Below are positions 9,538 to 17,202 of a DNA stretch of 64,000 nt, one piece after another. Within the stretch, counting starts at the first letter, position 1; each line of letters opens with the position of its first letter. The position numbers and the translations under genes are program-made. Source of the stretch: JADJPO01 sp963825645 (GTDB lineage Bacteria > Actinomycetota > Actinomycetes > Actinomycetales > Kineosporiaceae). The DNA lies in NCBI GenBank assembly GCA_963825645.1, contig CAWGTT010000002.1, positions 248,001 through 312,000 on the forward strand. The letters are read 5' to 3'. The notes under the pieces are model-generated. The model ran no database searches, was not told where the DNA came from, and saw only the letters and a program-made list of their open reading frames with translations.

Positions 9538-9815
9538 CGGGCCCCACGCGGGGCGGCCTGGGTCACGAGGAGGCCGCGGCCCTGCTGGCAGCGGTGGCGG
9601 ACCCGAGCCGGTTGGCCGTCGTGCAGGCGCTCACGGCCGGCACGATGTGCGTGTGCACGCTCCAGGAGCAGGTGCCCATCGCGGCGAACCTGCTCAGCTA
9701 CCACCTCAAGGTGCTCCGCCGGGCGGGGCTTATCACCGCCACGCGCCGGGGCCGGTGGATCGACTACACCCTCGTCGACGACGCATTGCAGCGCCTTCAC
9801 GCGGCACTGCCATGA
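9525..9815 (+). CDS. arsR: ArsR-family transcriptional regulator
   Basis: 96 residues from ATG 9525; an in-frame GTG at 9513 would add four. It is a compact winged helix: AALLAAVADPSRLAVVQALT, then GTMCVCTLQEQVPIAANLLSYHLKVLRRAGL (recognition helix) and the wing ITATRRGRWIDYTL. The CVC pair in the helix corresponds to the ELCVCDL cysteine site of arsenite-sensing ArsR proteins. It overlaps the permease gene by four bases, and a palindrome covers its own start. Expected to repress the operon until As(III) or an organoarsenical (or a related soft metal) binds. Confidence 0.85.
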   Translation: MIVESGPTRGGLGHEEAAALLAAVADPSRLAVVQALTAGTMCVCTLQEQVPIAANLLSYHLKVLRRAGLITATRRGRWIDYTLVDDALQRLHAALP

Positions 9816-10876
9816 GCACGCCGCTGTTCGAGCACCGCGTCGCCGCCCGCCTCCACACGACCGGCGGGCGCTGGCTGGCGCTGGCCGCGGCGACCCTGGC
9901 CTGGGTCATCGCCTACCAGGTCAACGGTCCGCTGTGGGAGCGCCTGCTCTTCGACGTCTTCGGTCTCGACCCGGCAAGCCGGCTCGGACAGAGCGTTCAG
10001 TTCTTCTGTTACGACGCCGTCAAGATCGCGCTCCTGCTGACCGCGATCATCTTCGTCGTCACGGTGCTGCGCTCGTTCATGAGTGTCGAGCGCACCCGTG
10101 CCCTGCTCGGCGGCCGGCGCGAGGGCGTCGGGAACGTTCTGGCCGCCGGCCTGGGCGTGGCGACCCCGTTCTGCTCCTGCAGCGCGGTCCCGGCCTTCAT
10201 CGGCTTCGTCGCCGCGGGCGTCCCGATCGGCGTCACCCTGAGCTTCCTCATCGCTTCGCCGCTGGTCAACGAGGTCGCCGTGGGCCTGCTGGCCAGCATG
10301 TTCGGATGGCGGATCGCCGCCCTCTATGTCGCCGCCGGGCTGAGCGTGGCCGTCCTGGCCGGGTGGACCCTGGGCCGCCTCGGCGTCCAGCGCTGGGTCG
10401 AACCGTTCGTGTTTCAGACCCGCCTGAACGGCGAGGTCGTCGACCCGAGCCTCGGGTTGACCTTCGAGGACCGGCTACGCCTGGGGCGCCAGGAGGTCGC
10501 CTCGATCCTGCGCAAGATCTGGCCCTATCTACTGGTCGGGATCGGCCTCGGGGCCGTCATCCACGGCTGGGCACCCGAAGACCTGTTCACCCGCTACGCC
10601 GCGGGCGCCGCCCTCGGCGTGCCGATCGCCGTCGCCATGGGCATCCCCCTGTACTCCAACGCCGCCGGCGTCATGCCGCTGGTCCAGGCTCTGCACGACA
10701 AGGGCCTGCCCATGGGCACCCTGCTCGCGTTCATGATGAGCGTCGTCGCGCTCTCCCTGCCCGAGATGGTGCTGCTGCGCCGCGTCCTCAAGCCACCGCT
10801 GCTGGCCTCCTTCGTCGGGGTCGTCGCGGCCGGAATCATCGCCGTCGGCTACCTGTTCAACGTCGTCCTCGGCTGA
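9812..10876 (+). CDS. ArsP-type permease (COG0701, DUF318)
   Basis: 354 residues with about eight to ten hydrophobic helices, starting in the ATGA overlap with arsR. The diagnostic motif FCSCSAVPAFIGFVAAGVP lies near residue 120, with PLVNEVAVGLL after it and a second-half counterpart GIPLYSNAAGVMPLVQAL. COG0701 permeases with neighbouring ArsR include ArsP, which exports trivalent organoarsenicals. The pairing with a cysteine-bearing ArsR and a CxxC thioredoxin-like protein supports a thiol-reactive metalloid substrate, but the exact substrate is inference. Confidence 0.82.
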   Translation: MSTPLFEHRVAARLHTTGGRWLALAAATLAWVIAYQVNGPLWERLLFDVFGLDPASRLGQSVQFFCYDAVKIALLLTAIIFVVTVLRSFMSVERTRALLGGRREGVGNVLAAGLGVATPFCSCSAVPAFIGFVAAGVPIGVTLSFLIASPLVNEVAVGLLASMFGWRIAALYVAAGLSVAVLAGWTLGRLGVQRWVEPFVFQTRLNGEVVDPSLGLTFEDRLRLGRQEVASILRKIWPYLLVGIGLGAVIHGWAPEDLFTRYAAGAALGVPIAVAMGIPLYSNAAGVMPLVQALHDKGLPMGTLLAFMMSVVALSLPEMVLLRRVLKPPLLASFVGVVAAGIIAVGYLFNVVLG

Positions 10877-10903
10877 CCCGCCGACGGCCTACGGAAAGGG
10901 CAC

Positions 10904-11149
10904 ATGATGAACGTCAAAGTCCTCGGACCCGGCTGCGCGAACTGCGCCGCGCTGGAGAAACGCACCCGCGAGGCCCTCGCCGACCTCCGGCTGGAGGCCA
11001 CCATTGAGAAGGTCACCGACTACGCGGCCATCGCCGGCTACGGCGTGATGTCCACCCCCGCACTCGTTATCGACGAGAAGGTCGTGGTCAGCGGGCGCGT
11101 CCCGACGTCGGCCCAGGTCCGTGATCTGCTCAGGGCAGCCGGCACCTGA
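10904..11149 (+). CDS. Small thioredoxin-like protein (CANC redox motif)
   Basis: 81 residues, start at the first of two tandem ATGs behind GGAAAGG. It matches the redox-active disulfide protein 2/thioredoxin-3 family: VKVLGPGCANCAALEKRTRE with CxxC at residues 11-14, and the cis-Pro loop GVMSTPALVIDEKVV. It is the third gene of the arsR-permease operon, 27 bases after the permease. It may keep the cysteines of the permease or regulator reduced, or hand over the substrate. Confidence 0.85.
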   Translation: MMNVKVLGPGCANCAALEKRTREALADLRLEATIEKVTDYAAIAGYGVMSTPALVIDEKVVVSGRVPTSAQVRDLLRAAGT

Positions 11150-11230
11150 CGCCCTCGCGATCGAGGCCGGCATCGACGTTCGCGCAGTGTTTGTGGATGG
11201 GGGCCGGCAATGGCAGGTGCTCGTCGTCGC

Positions 11231-11705
11231 TCAACGAGGGCTTTCGGCCACCGCGGCAGGCTGAACCGGCCGGGCTGACCGGAACGATCTCCAGGCGAGC
11301 AGCGCCAGAGCGCTACCCCCGACGATCGAGGCCGCCACGGCGACGACGGCACCGACGACCGGGATCAGGCCGATCACCATCAGGAGCAGCGTGCCGGTGA
11401 GCGCCGCGAGGTAAGGGTGGTAACGCTCACCTCTGCGATCCACAAGCAGCTGTCCGATCGTGATCGCCGACACCAGGTATCCGGTGAAGGCGGCGAGCGG
11501 GAGCAGGAAGAGCCAGACGGCCAGAGCGGTCGGCGCACCGACCACCGTCAACAACAACAGCCACGCGGCGACCGGAAGCACGATCCAGAACACCACTCCG
11601 CTGAGGACCACCCGGCCGAAGTCCGAACGGATCGCCGTGCTCGCCGACCGCGCGGTCCCCGGGGCGGCACCGGCGAACGCCAGGCCGGAGAGAACGCTGA
11701 GAACT
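11231..11705 (-). pseudogene. C-terminal part of a bactofilin-like membrane protein, cut by IS630 remnant
   Basis: In one minus frame, from the IS junction near 11705 to a stop at 11231, the sequence reads GVLSVLSGLAFAG, then FGRVVLSGVVFWIVLPVAAW and three further membrane segments (TAFGYLV-like, LAALTGTLLLMVIGLIPVVG, ASIVGGSALALLAW). It continues the protein whose N-terminus lies at 12352-12823, with the transposase fragment between. No start of its own is convincing. Confidence 0.7.
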
Positions 11706-12351
11706 CCTGTCCAACGACCCGTTGTTCGTGGAGAAGGTCTTCGACGTCGTCGGCCTGTATCTCAACCCCCCGGACGGGGCGGTGGTGCTGTGCGTGGACG
11801 AGAAGAGCCAGGTGCAGGCCCTGGCCCGGTCCCAGCCGGCGTTCCCGATGATGCCCGGCATGCCCGAGAAGCGCACCCACGACTACGTCCGGCACGGGGT
11901 GACCACCCTGTTCGCGGCGTTCAACACCGCCGACGGCACGGTGATCTCCTCGGTCCACCGCCGCCACCGGGCTATCGAGTTCCGCAAGTTCCTCGCCAAG
12001 ATCGACGCTGAGGTCCCCGACCATCTGGACGTGCACCTGGTCTGCGACAACTACGGCACCCACAAGCACCCCACCGTCAGGGCCTGGCTGACACGCCATC
12101 CCCGGTTCCACATCCACTACACCCCGACGTACTCGAGTTGGATCAACCAGGTGGAACGCTGGTTCGCCTACCTGACCACCGACCTGCTCCAACGCGGCGA
12201 CCACCGCAGCGTCCAGGCCCTCGAAGCCGACCTGCGCGCCTGGATCCGCGACTGGAACGAGGCCCCCAAGCCGTTCATCTGGACCAAGACCGCCGAACAG
12301 ATCCTCGAATCCCTCGGACGACTAATGCAACGAATCAAAGGCGCGACACTA
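11706..12351 (+). mobile_element. IS630-family transposase fragment (DDE half)
   Basis: Opposite in orientation to the gene it interrupts. The frame reads LSNDPLFVEKVFDVVGLYL at its left edge, then the three catalytic blocks: LCVDEKSQVQAL (first D), LVCDNYGTHKHPTVRAWL (second D) and TYSSWINQVERWF (E), ending WTKTAEQILESLGRLMQRI. These belong to the C-terminal DDE half of IS630-type transposases. The N-terminal HTH half and the left terminal repeat are missing. The native stop is also lost, so the frame reads into flanking DNA to 12414. The right edge falls at a TA (12350-12351), the target preferred by this family. Cannot transpose on its own. Confidence 0.85.
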
Positions 12352-12823
12352 GGCCGAGGGCGAAGAGCAGGGTGGCAACCCACCACGCTTGAGCGTATCC
12401 GGACACGTCCCTGACGGTCTCGCCGTTCACCCTCGTCGTGCCGTCATCGGTCATGGTGGAGTCGGGCACCCACACGTCTCCGGTGACCACCGTCCCCTCG
12501 CTCAGGACAGCGCGCCCACTCACGACGACAAGCGTGGTGACCGAGGCTCCCCGCAGAGTGGCGGTTCCGTCGACCACCACAACTGTGGTGGCGTCACCGT
12601 CGATGCTCAAGTCACCCCCGACGACGACGACGGTTGCGATGCTCTCGGTGCTCGCCACCTCGGCGTCGCCGCCCACGCGAACCAGGACCCCGTCCTGCGC
12701 CGCGTCAACCTGGACAGCTCCAACCTGGGCCGCAACAGCCGACTGAGCGAGCGCGGGAGCTGACAGGGCGAACGCAACGACCGCGAACGCCGCCGAAATC
12801 AGCAGTCTCATCATCATTCTCAC
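12352..12823 (-). pseudogene. Bactofilin-like (polymer-forming) exported protein, N-terminal part
   Basis: GTG 12823 follows GGGAGGA at six bases. A signal peptide (LLISAAFAVVAFALSAPALA) is followed by a right-handed beta-repeat built of units such as ATVVVVGGDLSIDG, ATTVVVVDGTATLRG and VTTLVVVSGRAVLSEG, the bactofilin/polymer-forming pattern. It then enters a membrane helix (AWWVATLLFALGL) and is broken by the IS630 fragment; the remaining helices lie at 11231-11705. Before insertion it would have been an exported beta-solenoid anchored by a C-terminal membrane domain. Confidence 0.7.
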
Positions 12824-13135
12824 CGCGGTTCCTCCCATCGGATCCAGAGCGCTGGTTCGAGGTCTGACCCAGGCAGCCAAACGGGTGAGACCGAGCCCGG
12901 GGGATGCGAAACGGAATGTGCCCGCGGGGGCAGCGCGCTCCGCGCAATCCGCACTCCGGCCGGCGCCCGAGGCCCGTCGCTCACGCAGGAGGACTTTACC
13001 CCTTTTCGCCCCTTTCGGTCCGGGTCGATCGCCACGGCTTCGGTCGCTCGGGCCTCCCGTCCACTGGATAGGACGTAAGACATGAGTGTGCGTATGGCGG
13101 CCGTCGCCCCCGGCGACCTCGTTGAGGAGCAACCG
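12824..13135. other. Divergent intergenic region
   Basis: About 310 bases between the starts of the bactofilin-like gene (leftward) and the dehalogenase (rightward). It should contain both promoters. A pyrimidine-rich stretch (TTTACCCCTTTTCGCCCC near 12994) stands out but matches no motif I know. No gene seen. Confidence 0.4.
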
Positions 13136-13849
13136 ATGAACCTGACCGACTTCGACGCCTTGAGCTTCGACTGCTACGGCACCCTGATCGACTGGGAAGC
13201 CGGCCTGGCTGCGGCCCTTCGGGACTGGGCGAACCGGCGTGGACTAAGCATGTCCGACGAGGACCTGCTGACGGTCTACAACCCGTGCGAGGCGGCCGTC
13301 GAAGCCGAACAACCGGCCGCGCTGTACCCCGACGTTCTCGCCGAGAGCCTGCGCCGGGTCGGCGCGCACCTCGGCACCGAGGTCACCGACATCGACGCCG
13401 AGGTCATCGCCGGGTCCGTGCCGGACTGGCCGGCCTTCGCCGACTCCCACGACGCTCTCGTCACCCTCGGCGAGCGCTACACGCTGCTCATCCTGTCGAA
13501 CGTGGACCGGACGTCGTTCGCGGCCTCCAACCACCGCCTCGGCGTGGAGTTCACCAACATCATCACCGCGCAGGACGTCGGCTCCTACAAGCCGTCGCCG
13601 CGCAACTTCGACGCCCTGGCAGCCGAGGTCGACCGGCTCGGCATCGCCCCTGGCCGACTGCTCCACGTCGCACAGAGTCTGTTCCACGACCACGTCCCGG
13701 CGAAGGCCGCCGGCCTGCCCACGGTGTGGATCAACCGCCGGCACGGCCGGCCCGGTTGGGGCGCAACGCCTGAGCCGGCCACACCCGTCACGCCGGACTG
13801 GGAGTTCGGGTCGATGGCCGCCTTCGCCCAGGCCGTGGAAGCCGAGTAG
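13136..13849 (+). CDS. HAD hydrolase, haloacid dehalogenase type II-like
   Basis: 237 residues. ATG 13136 is chosen because GAGGAGC precedes it and the protein then begins just before the HAD nucleophile (LSFDCYGTLIDWEAG); 13082 is an alternative. Motif II is ILSNVDRTSF, the lysine is in DVGSYKPSPRNF, and the acidic motif is shifted to HVAQSLFHDHVPAKAAGLPTVWINR. The cap between motifs I and II matches 2-haloacid dehalogenase-like hydrolases. It hydrolyses a C-halogen or phosphate bond; substrate unknown. The next gene starts ten bases downstream on the same strand. Confidence 0.88.
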   Translation: MNLTDFDALSFDCYGTLIDWEAGLAAALRDWANRRGLSMSDEDLLTVYNPCEAAVEAEQPAALYPDVLAESLRRVGAHLGTEVTDIDAEVIAGSVPDWPAFADSHDALVTLGERYTLLILSNVDRTSFAASNHRLGVEFTNIITAQDVGSYKPSPRNFDALAAEVDRLGIAPGRLLHVAQSLFHDHVPAKAAGLPTVWINRRHGRPGWGATPEPATPVTPDWEFGSMAAFAQAVEAE

Positions 13850-13858
13850 TCCGATCCG

Positions 13859-14515
13859 GTGGGTAGACTCACCGCCGTGGACCAGTGGCAGGTAGTCGCC
13901 GCCGAACGGCTCGCCCTGGCCGATCTGCTCGAGCCCCTCACCCCCCAGCAGTGGGCGACTCCGAGCCTGTGCGAGGCCTGGACGGTCCGCGACCTCGCCG
14001 CGCACCTGCTCGTGCCCTTCCGGATCTCGAAGACCCGGTTCGCTCTCGATATGGTCCGCGCCGCAGGCCGTTTCGAGCGGGCCAACGTGGCCGCCACATC
14101 CCGCGAGGCCCGGCGTCCCACCGAGGATCTGGTCGCAGATCTCCGCATGTTCGCCCGGAAGCGTTTCGTCGCACCGGGTTTGCCACCGGTCTCAGCGCAG
14201 GCCGAGGCTCTCGTGCACGGCCAGGACATCAGGATTCCGCTGGGCGTCGATGACACGGGCGACCCGCAGAACTGGGCCCAGGTGATGACCTTCCTGCTCA
14301 CTACCGCTGCCCGACGTGGGTTCGTCGCCCACGATCTGCCGCCGCTGACCTGGACGGCCAGCGACGTCGCCTTCAGCAGCGGCAGCGGGGAGCGTGTGGA
14401 GGGGCCGGTGGCCGCCCTTGCCCTCACGGCGATGGGCCGCCCGGCCCTGGTCCACCGTCTCGACGGCCCGGGTATGAGCTCTCTGCGGCCCTGGCTGGCC
14501 ACCAAGCAGCACTGA
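13859..14515 (+). CDS. Maleylpyruvate isomerase-like/DinB-family protein
   Basis: 218 residues from GTG 13859; GTG 13877 is an alternative. The N-terminal four-helix bundle has LLEPLTPQQWATPSLCEAWTVRDLAAHL, the typical opening of mycothiol-dependent maleylpyruvate isomerase-like proteins, with the HL histidine of the metal site, and AEALVHGQDIRIPLG carries a second expected His. In Actinobacteria the family uses or tolerates mycothiol as cosubstrate, but most members have no known reaction. It may share a transcript with the dehalogenase just upstream, which would fit a small detoxification unit (inference). Confidence 0.8.
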   Translation: MGRLTAVDQWQVVAAERLALADLLEPLTPQQWATPSLCEAWTVRDLAAHLLVPFRISKTRFALDMVRAAGRFERANVAATSREARRPTEDLVADLRMFARKRFVAPGLPPVSAQAEALVHGQDIRIPLGVDDTGDPQNWAQVMTFLLTTAARRGFVAHDLPPLTWTASDVAFSSGSGERVEGPVAALALTAMGRPALVHRLDGPGMSSLRPWLATKQH

Positions 14516-14714
14516 GCCGGTGCTCGATTCATTGGACTACCCGACCCGCAGTAGGCCCGGACGGCGTCGAGCGCGGCCTGCACCAGCGTCACGGTAGCCT
14601 CCCGACCCGTCGGGGACCTTAAGCACCGGATTCGGCGCCTGCCCCGGCGGACAATGGAGGTGGGAGAACGACCAGGGTGGCCGCTCATGATCCCTCACGA
14701 AGGAGGTGAGGGCG

Positions 14715-15179
14715 GTGACGCCTGTCAGCCAGATCCCGCTCAAGAAAACGTCGGCCGGTAGGACCAGCGTTCCCGTCCCGCGCCAGAGCACCGACGCCAC
14801 GACCACCGCACCGACGACCGCACCGAGGCGCCGCAGGGTGCTGCGGTACGGCGCCGCGGGCCTGGCCACCATCGGTCTCGGCACCGCGCTTGGGCTGGGC
14901 GCTATGAACGCCATCGACGGCGGGGCACGCAGCGATGACATGACCGCGCTGCAGTCCGATGTCGCGACGCTGCAGAACCAGGTCTCCGGGCTGCGGGTGG
15001 AGCTGATCCGGCGCGACGCAGGCTACAGCCTCGACCGCGAGCACCTCGCCCAGGCACCGACGCCCGCAGACTACGGCTACAGCCTCGACCGCGAGCACCT
15101 CGCCCAGGCACCGACGCCCGCAGACTACGGCTACAGCGTGGAACGCGAGCACCTCGCCCAGGCACCGACGGTTCCGTGA
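14715..15179 (+). CDS. Small single-pass membrane protein with three 18-residue tandem repeats
   Basis: 154 residues. GTG 14715 lies eight bases after AAGGAGG. A basic, Thr/Pro-rich N-terminus is followed by one membrane helix (YGAAGLATIGLGTALGLGAM), then a coiled-coil heptad stretch (DDMTALQSDVATLQNQVSGL), and three C-terminal units of GYSLDREHLAQAPTPADY, the last one diverged. The outside-facing repeat suggests a surface or cell-wall role, but no family is recognised. A strong hairpin follows the stop. Confidence 0.75.
   Translation: MTPVSQIPLKKTSAGRTSVPVPRQSTDATTTAPTTAPRRRRVLRYGAAGLATIGLGTALGLGAMNAIDGGARSDDMTALQSDVATLQNQVSGLRVELIRRDAGYSLDREHLAQAPTPADYGYSLDREHLAQAPTPADYGYSVEREHLAQAPTVP
15020..15175 (+). 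repeat. 54-bp tandem repeat, three units, coding
   Basis: Two nearly identical 54-base units and a diverged third encode the repeated C-terminus of the membrane protein at 14715-15179. The first two units are identical over almost their whole length, so they duplicated recently or are kept equal by slippage. Confidence 0.9.
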
Positions 15180-15185
15180 GGCCGG

Positions 15186-15217
15186 CCCCACCGGCGCGCC
15201 CTGGCCCGCCGGTGGGG
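15186..15217 (+). terminator. Stem-loop terminator
   Basis: Perfect 11-base stem CCCCACCGGCG / CGCCGGTGGGG with a ten-base loop, six bases after the stop of the repeat protein. No U-tract follows, as is common in high-GC genomes. Confidence 0.6.
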
Positions 15218-15316
15218 TCACCCGTCCGGGCGGTTGAGCAGGCCGCGCTGCTGAACGATGGCCGCCGCCTCGGGCCGCCTGGACGCCCCGAGCTTGGCGA
15301 GCACGTTTGCCGGAAT
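15218..15316 (-). pseudogene. LuxR-type HTH C-terminal remnant
   Basis: The minus strand reads ANVLAKLGASRRPEAAAIVQ then QRGLLNRPDG and a stop. NVLAKLG is the recognition helix of a LuxR/NarL output domain, followed by the usual last helix. Nothing of the receiver or the first HTH helix is found upstream, so this is the last 30 or so residues of a lost response regulator. Confidence 0.5.
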
Positions 15317-15382
15317 CGGTGCGGCGCACGCTGATCGAGCTGGCCCTGGTCTGGCCGACTGGTCAGATCGCTGCCCCGGAGG

Positions 15383-15667
15383 CTACTCCGGACGGTCTAC
15401 GTCCGCGGTGATGTCGGTGACGAACTGCTGCAGCCGTTCCAGGACAGCCGGTTCCGGCGCAGGGGCTCCCGGTAGCAGGGACAGTGCCCGGTGCAGCACC
15501 CGGTGCTGCGCCGTGAGGGACGCGCAGTCGGCGCAGACTTGGAGATGTGCTTCGATCCGGGCGATCTCGCCCGGGGTGAGCGCCGCGGAGGGGTCGGCGT
15601 CCAGGTAGCGCTGGATCCGCCTGCCCGCCCAGCGGCACTCCAGCATCGCGCGCAACGACCGGATCAT
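15383..15667 (-). CDS. Zinc-binding anti-sigma factor
   Basis: 94 residues, ATG 15667 overlapping the sigma gene stop (ATGA). The zf-HC2 motif is IEAHLQVCADCASL (HxxxCxxC), as in RsrA/ChrR-type anti-sigma factors, with RRIQRYLDADPSAALTPGE before it. There is no membrane segment, so it is a cytoplasmic, possibly redox- or zinc-responsive, partner. It should bind and silence the sigma factor encoded just upstream. Confidence 0.85.
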   Translation of the reverse strand: MIRSLRAMLECRWAGRRIQRYLDADPSAALTPGEIARIEAHLQVCADCASLTAQHRVLHRALSLLPGAPAPEPAVLERLQQFVTDITADVDRPE

Positions 15668-16290
15668 CGTGGCTCCCTCGACAGTGCGGCCGGACCGAGC
15701 CGGCGGCGGATCCGCTCCCGGGCCCGGCTGAGCCGGGACATCACCGTTCCGATCGGTACCCCGAGCGTGGCCGCGGCCTCGGCGTAGCGCAGGCCCTGCA
15801 CGTCGACCAGGACCAGGGTGGCGCGCAGCCGGGGGTCGAGCGCCGCCACCGCGTCGTCGAGATCCGAGCGCAGCACGCCGTCCAGCACCTCGTCCTCGGC
15901 ACTGCGCTGCTCGGTGGAACCGAACGCGGGCCGCGAGCCGCGTAGCGCGTCCCAGTCGGCGATCGTGTCCGGACGCCTGCGGCGGTGCAGGTTCATGTTG
16001 GTGTTGCGCAGGATCGTCAGCAACCAGGCCCGCGGGTGGGCGCCGTCGAACCGGTCGACCGCCCGGTAGGCCCGCAGCAGGCTCTCCTGGACCAGGTCCT
16101 CGGCGTCCGAGGCGTTCCCGGTCAGGGCGCGGGCGACCCTCAGCATCACGTCGATCTCCGGCTCCACATGGTCGCGGAACGCCACCGCCCGGCGTCTGGC
16201 CGTGGCGGCGGTCACGTCCTGGCACGGTGGCGTCACGTCGTCGGAACCCGTCGGCACGACCCCATCTTCCCGCTCGGGACGCCGTCCCAC
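15664..16290 (-). CDS. ECF-family RNA polymerase sigma factor
   Basis: 208 residues. Region 2 is VARALTGNASDAEDLVQESLLRAYRAVDRFDGAHPRAWL with the -10 recognition helix RNTNMNLHRRRRP. Region 4 is LDPRLRATLVLVDVQGLRYAEAAATLGVPIGTVMSRLSRARERIR, the -35 binding HTH. Length and spacing fit group IV (ECF) sigma factors. The start could be ATG/GTG further in; 16290 is the longest open reading. The anti-sigma gene overlaps its stop, so expression is coupled. The divergent or downstream zincin could be a target (inference). Confidence 0.9.
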   Translation of the reverse strand: MGRRPEREDGVVPTGSDDVTPPCQDVTAATARRRAVAFRDHVEPEIDVMLRVARALTGNASDAEDLVQESLLRAYRAVDRFDGAHPRAWLLTILRNTNMNLHRRRRPDTIADWDALRGSRPAFGSTEQRSAEDEVLDGVLRSDLDDAVAALDPRLRATLVLVDVQGLRYAEAAATLGVPIGTVMSRLSRARERIRRRLGPAALSREPR

Positions 16291-16329
16291 CCGTCGACCA
16301 CACCGGGGGCCCGGTCCGTCGCGCCGGTG

Positions 16330-17115
16330 TCAGAGGTCGGGCACGCAGGCGCCCGCTCCGAGCGCGGCCAGACCGGTCAGGTCGCCCGGCCCGAACTGCG
16401 TGATCACCCGGTCGGCCTGCGGGTACATCACCTCGCTGGACGCGTCCACATGGTCCAGACCCAGCAGGTGCCCGAGCTCGTGCAGTACGACGCCTTCGGC
16501 GACCGCCTGGCCGCCCTGCTCGCCCAGCAGGGCGGACATCCGCCGGGAGTCCAGCGTCAGCTGGCCGCTCACGTACACAGCTGGCTTGCCCGGCGACCGA
16601 ACCCGTTGCGGTCCCGCCTGGCCGATCACGTCACCGGCGAAGTCGGGGTTCTCCTGGGCCGTCTGCCACGCGATCAGCACCGGCGCCCAGCGGTCGCCGT
16701 ACCGCTGCGGCTGGTACCCGGCCCGCTGCGGCGACGGCGCCTCGTCGCTCACCCCGTCCGGCACGAAGACCAGCCCGGTCACCGCCGACACCCGGGCGAG
16801 CGAAGAGGCGAGCACCGCGTCACCGCCGGGGGGGGCGCCGTCCGGTCGGACGACGTAGTGCACAGGGCGGCAGGGGTCCCAGGCGACAGGAGTGACCCCG
16901 TCGTCCTGGGTGGCCAGGAAGGCATACCCACGGCTCGGGAACGCCGGCGGGCGGGGGGTTCCCAGCGGAGACGACGATGCCTCGTGACCGGGAGTCGGCC
17001 AACTCGCTACCAGAGACGCGGCACGGACCAGGCCGAGGTGGCCGAGCAGGACCACGCCCATCGCCAGCACGCCGGCCATGGCCAGCGTGAGCACCGCCGG
17101 CCGCTGAACCCCCAT
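16330..17115 (-). CDS. Matrixin-like zinc metalloprotease, membrane-anchored/exported
   Basis: 261 residues. A hydrophobic N-terminal segment (LTLAMAGVLAMGVVLLGHLGLV) acts as signal or anchor. The catalytic motif HELGHLLGLDHV (HExxHxxGxxH) and a Met-turn-like SSEVMYP identify a metzincin of the matrixin group. The upstream domain has PCRPVHYVVRPDGAPPGG and AWQTAQENPDFAG, typical of actinobacterial matrixin-family proteins. Acts outside the cell membrane. It lies 40 bases upstream of the sigma factor on the same strand. Confidence 0.88.
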   Translation of the reverse strand: MGVQRPAVLTLAMAGVLAMGVVLLGHLGLVRAASLVASWPTPGHEASSSPLGTPRPPAFPSRGYAFLATQDDGVTPVAWDPCRPVHYVVRPDGAPPGGDAVLASSLARVSAVTGLVFVPDGVSDEAPSPQRAGYQPQRYGDRWAPVLIAWQTAQENPDFAGDVIGQAGPQRVRSPGKPAVYVSGQLTLDSRRMSALLGEQGGQAVAEGVVLHELGHLLGLDHVDASSEVMYPQADRVITQFGPGDLTGLAALGAGACVPDL

Positions 17116-17202
17116 GGCTGCTCCGTCGACCGGATCGCCGCGATCATGAGTCTGAGAACGCCCCGGGCTGCCGGCACGTCGCCGGGCGAGCCGAGCCGTC
17201 GG

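Noticed and set aside
15020..15175. Regular repeats suggesting a CRISPR array
   Set aside because: The 54-bp units are contiguous, without spacers, and are in frame within a coding sequence. No CRISPR array or cas gene was seen anywhere in the window.
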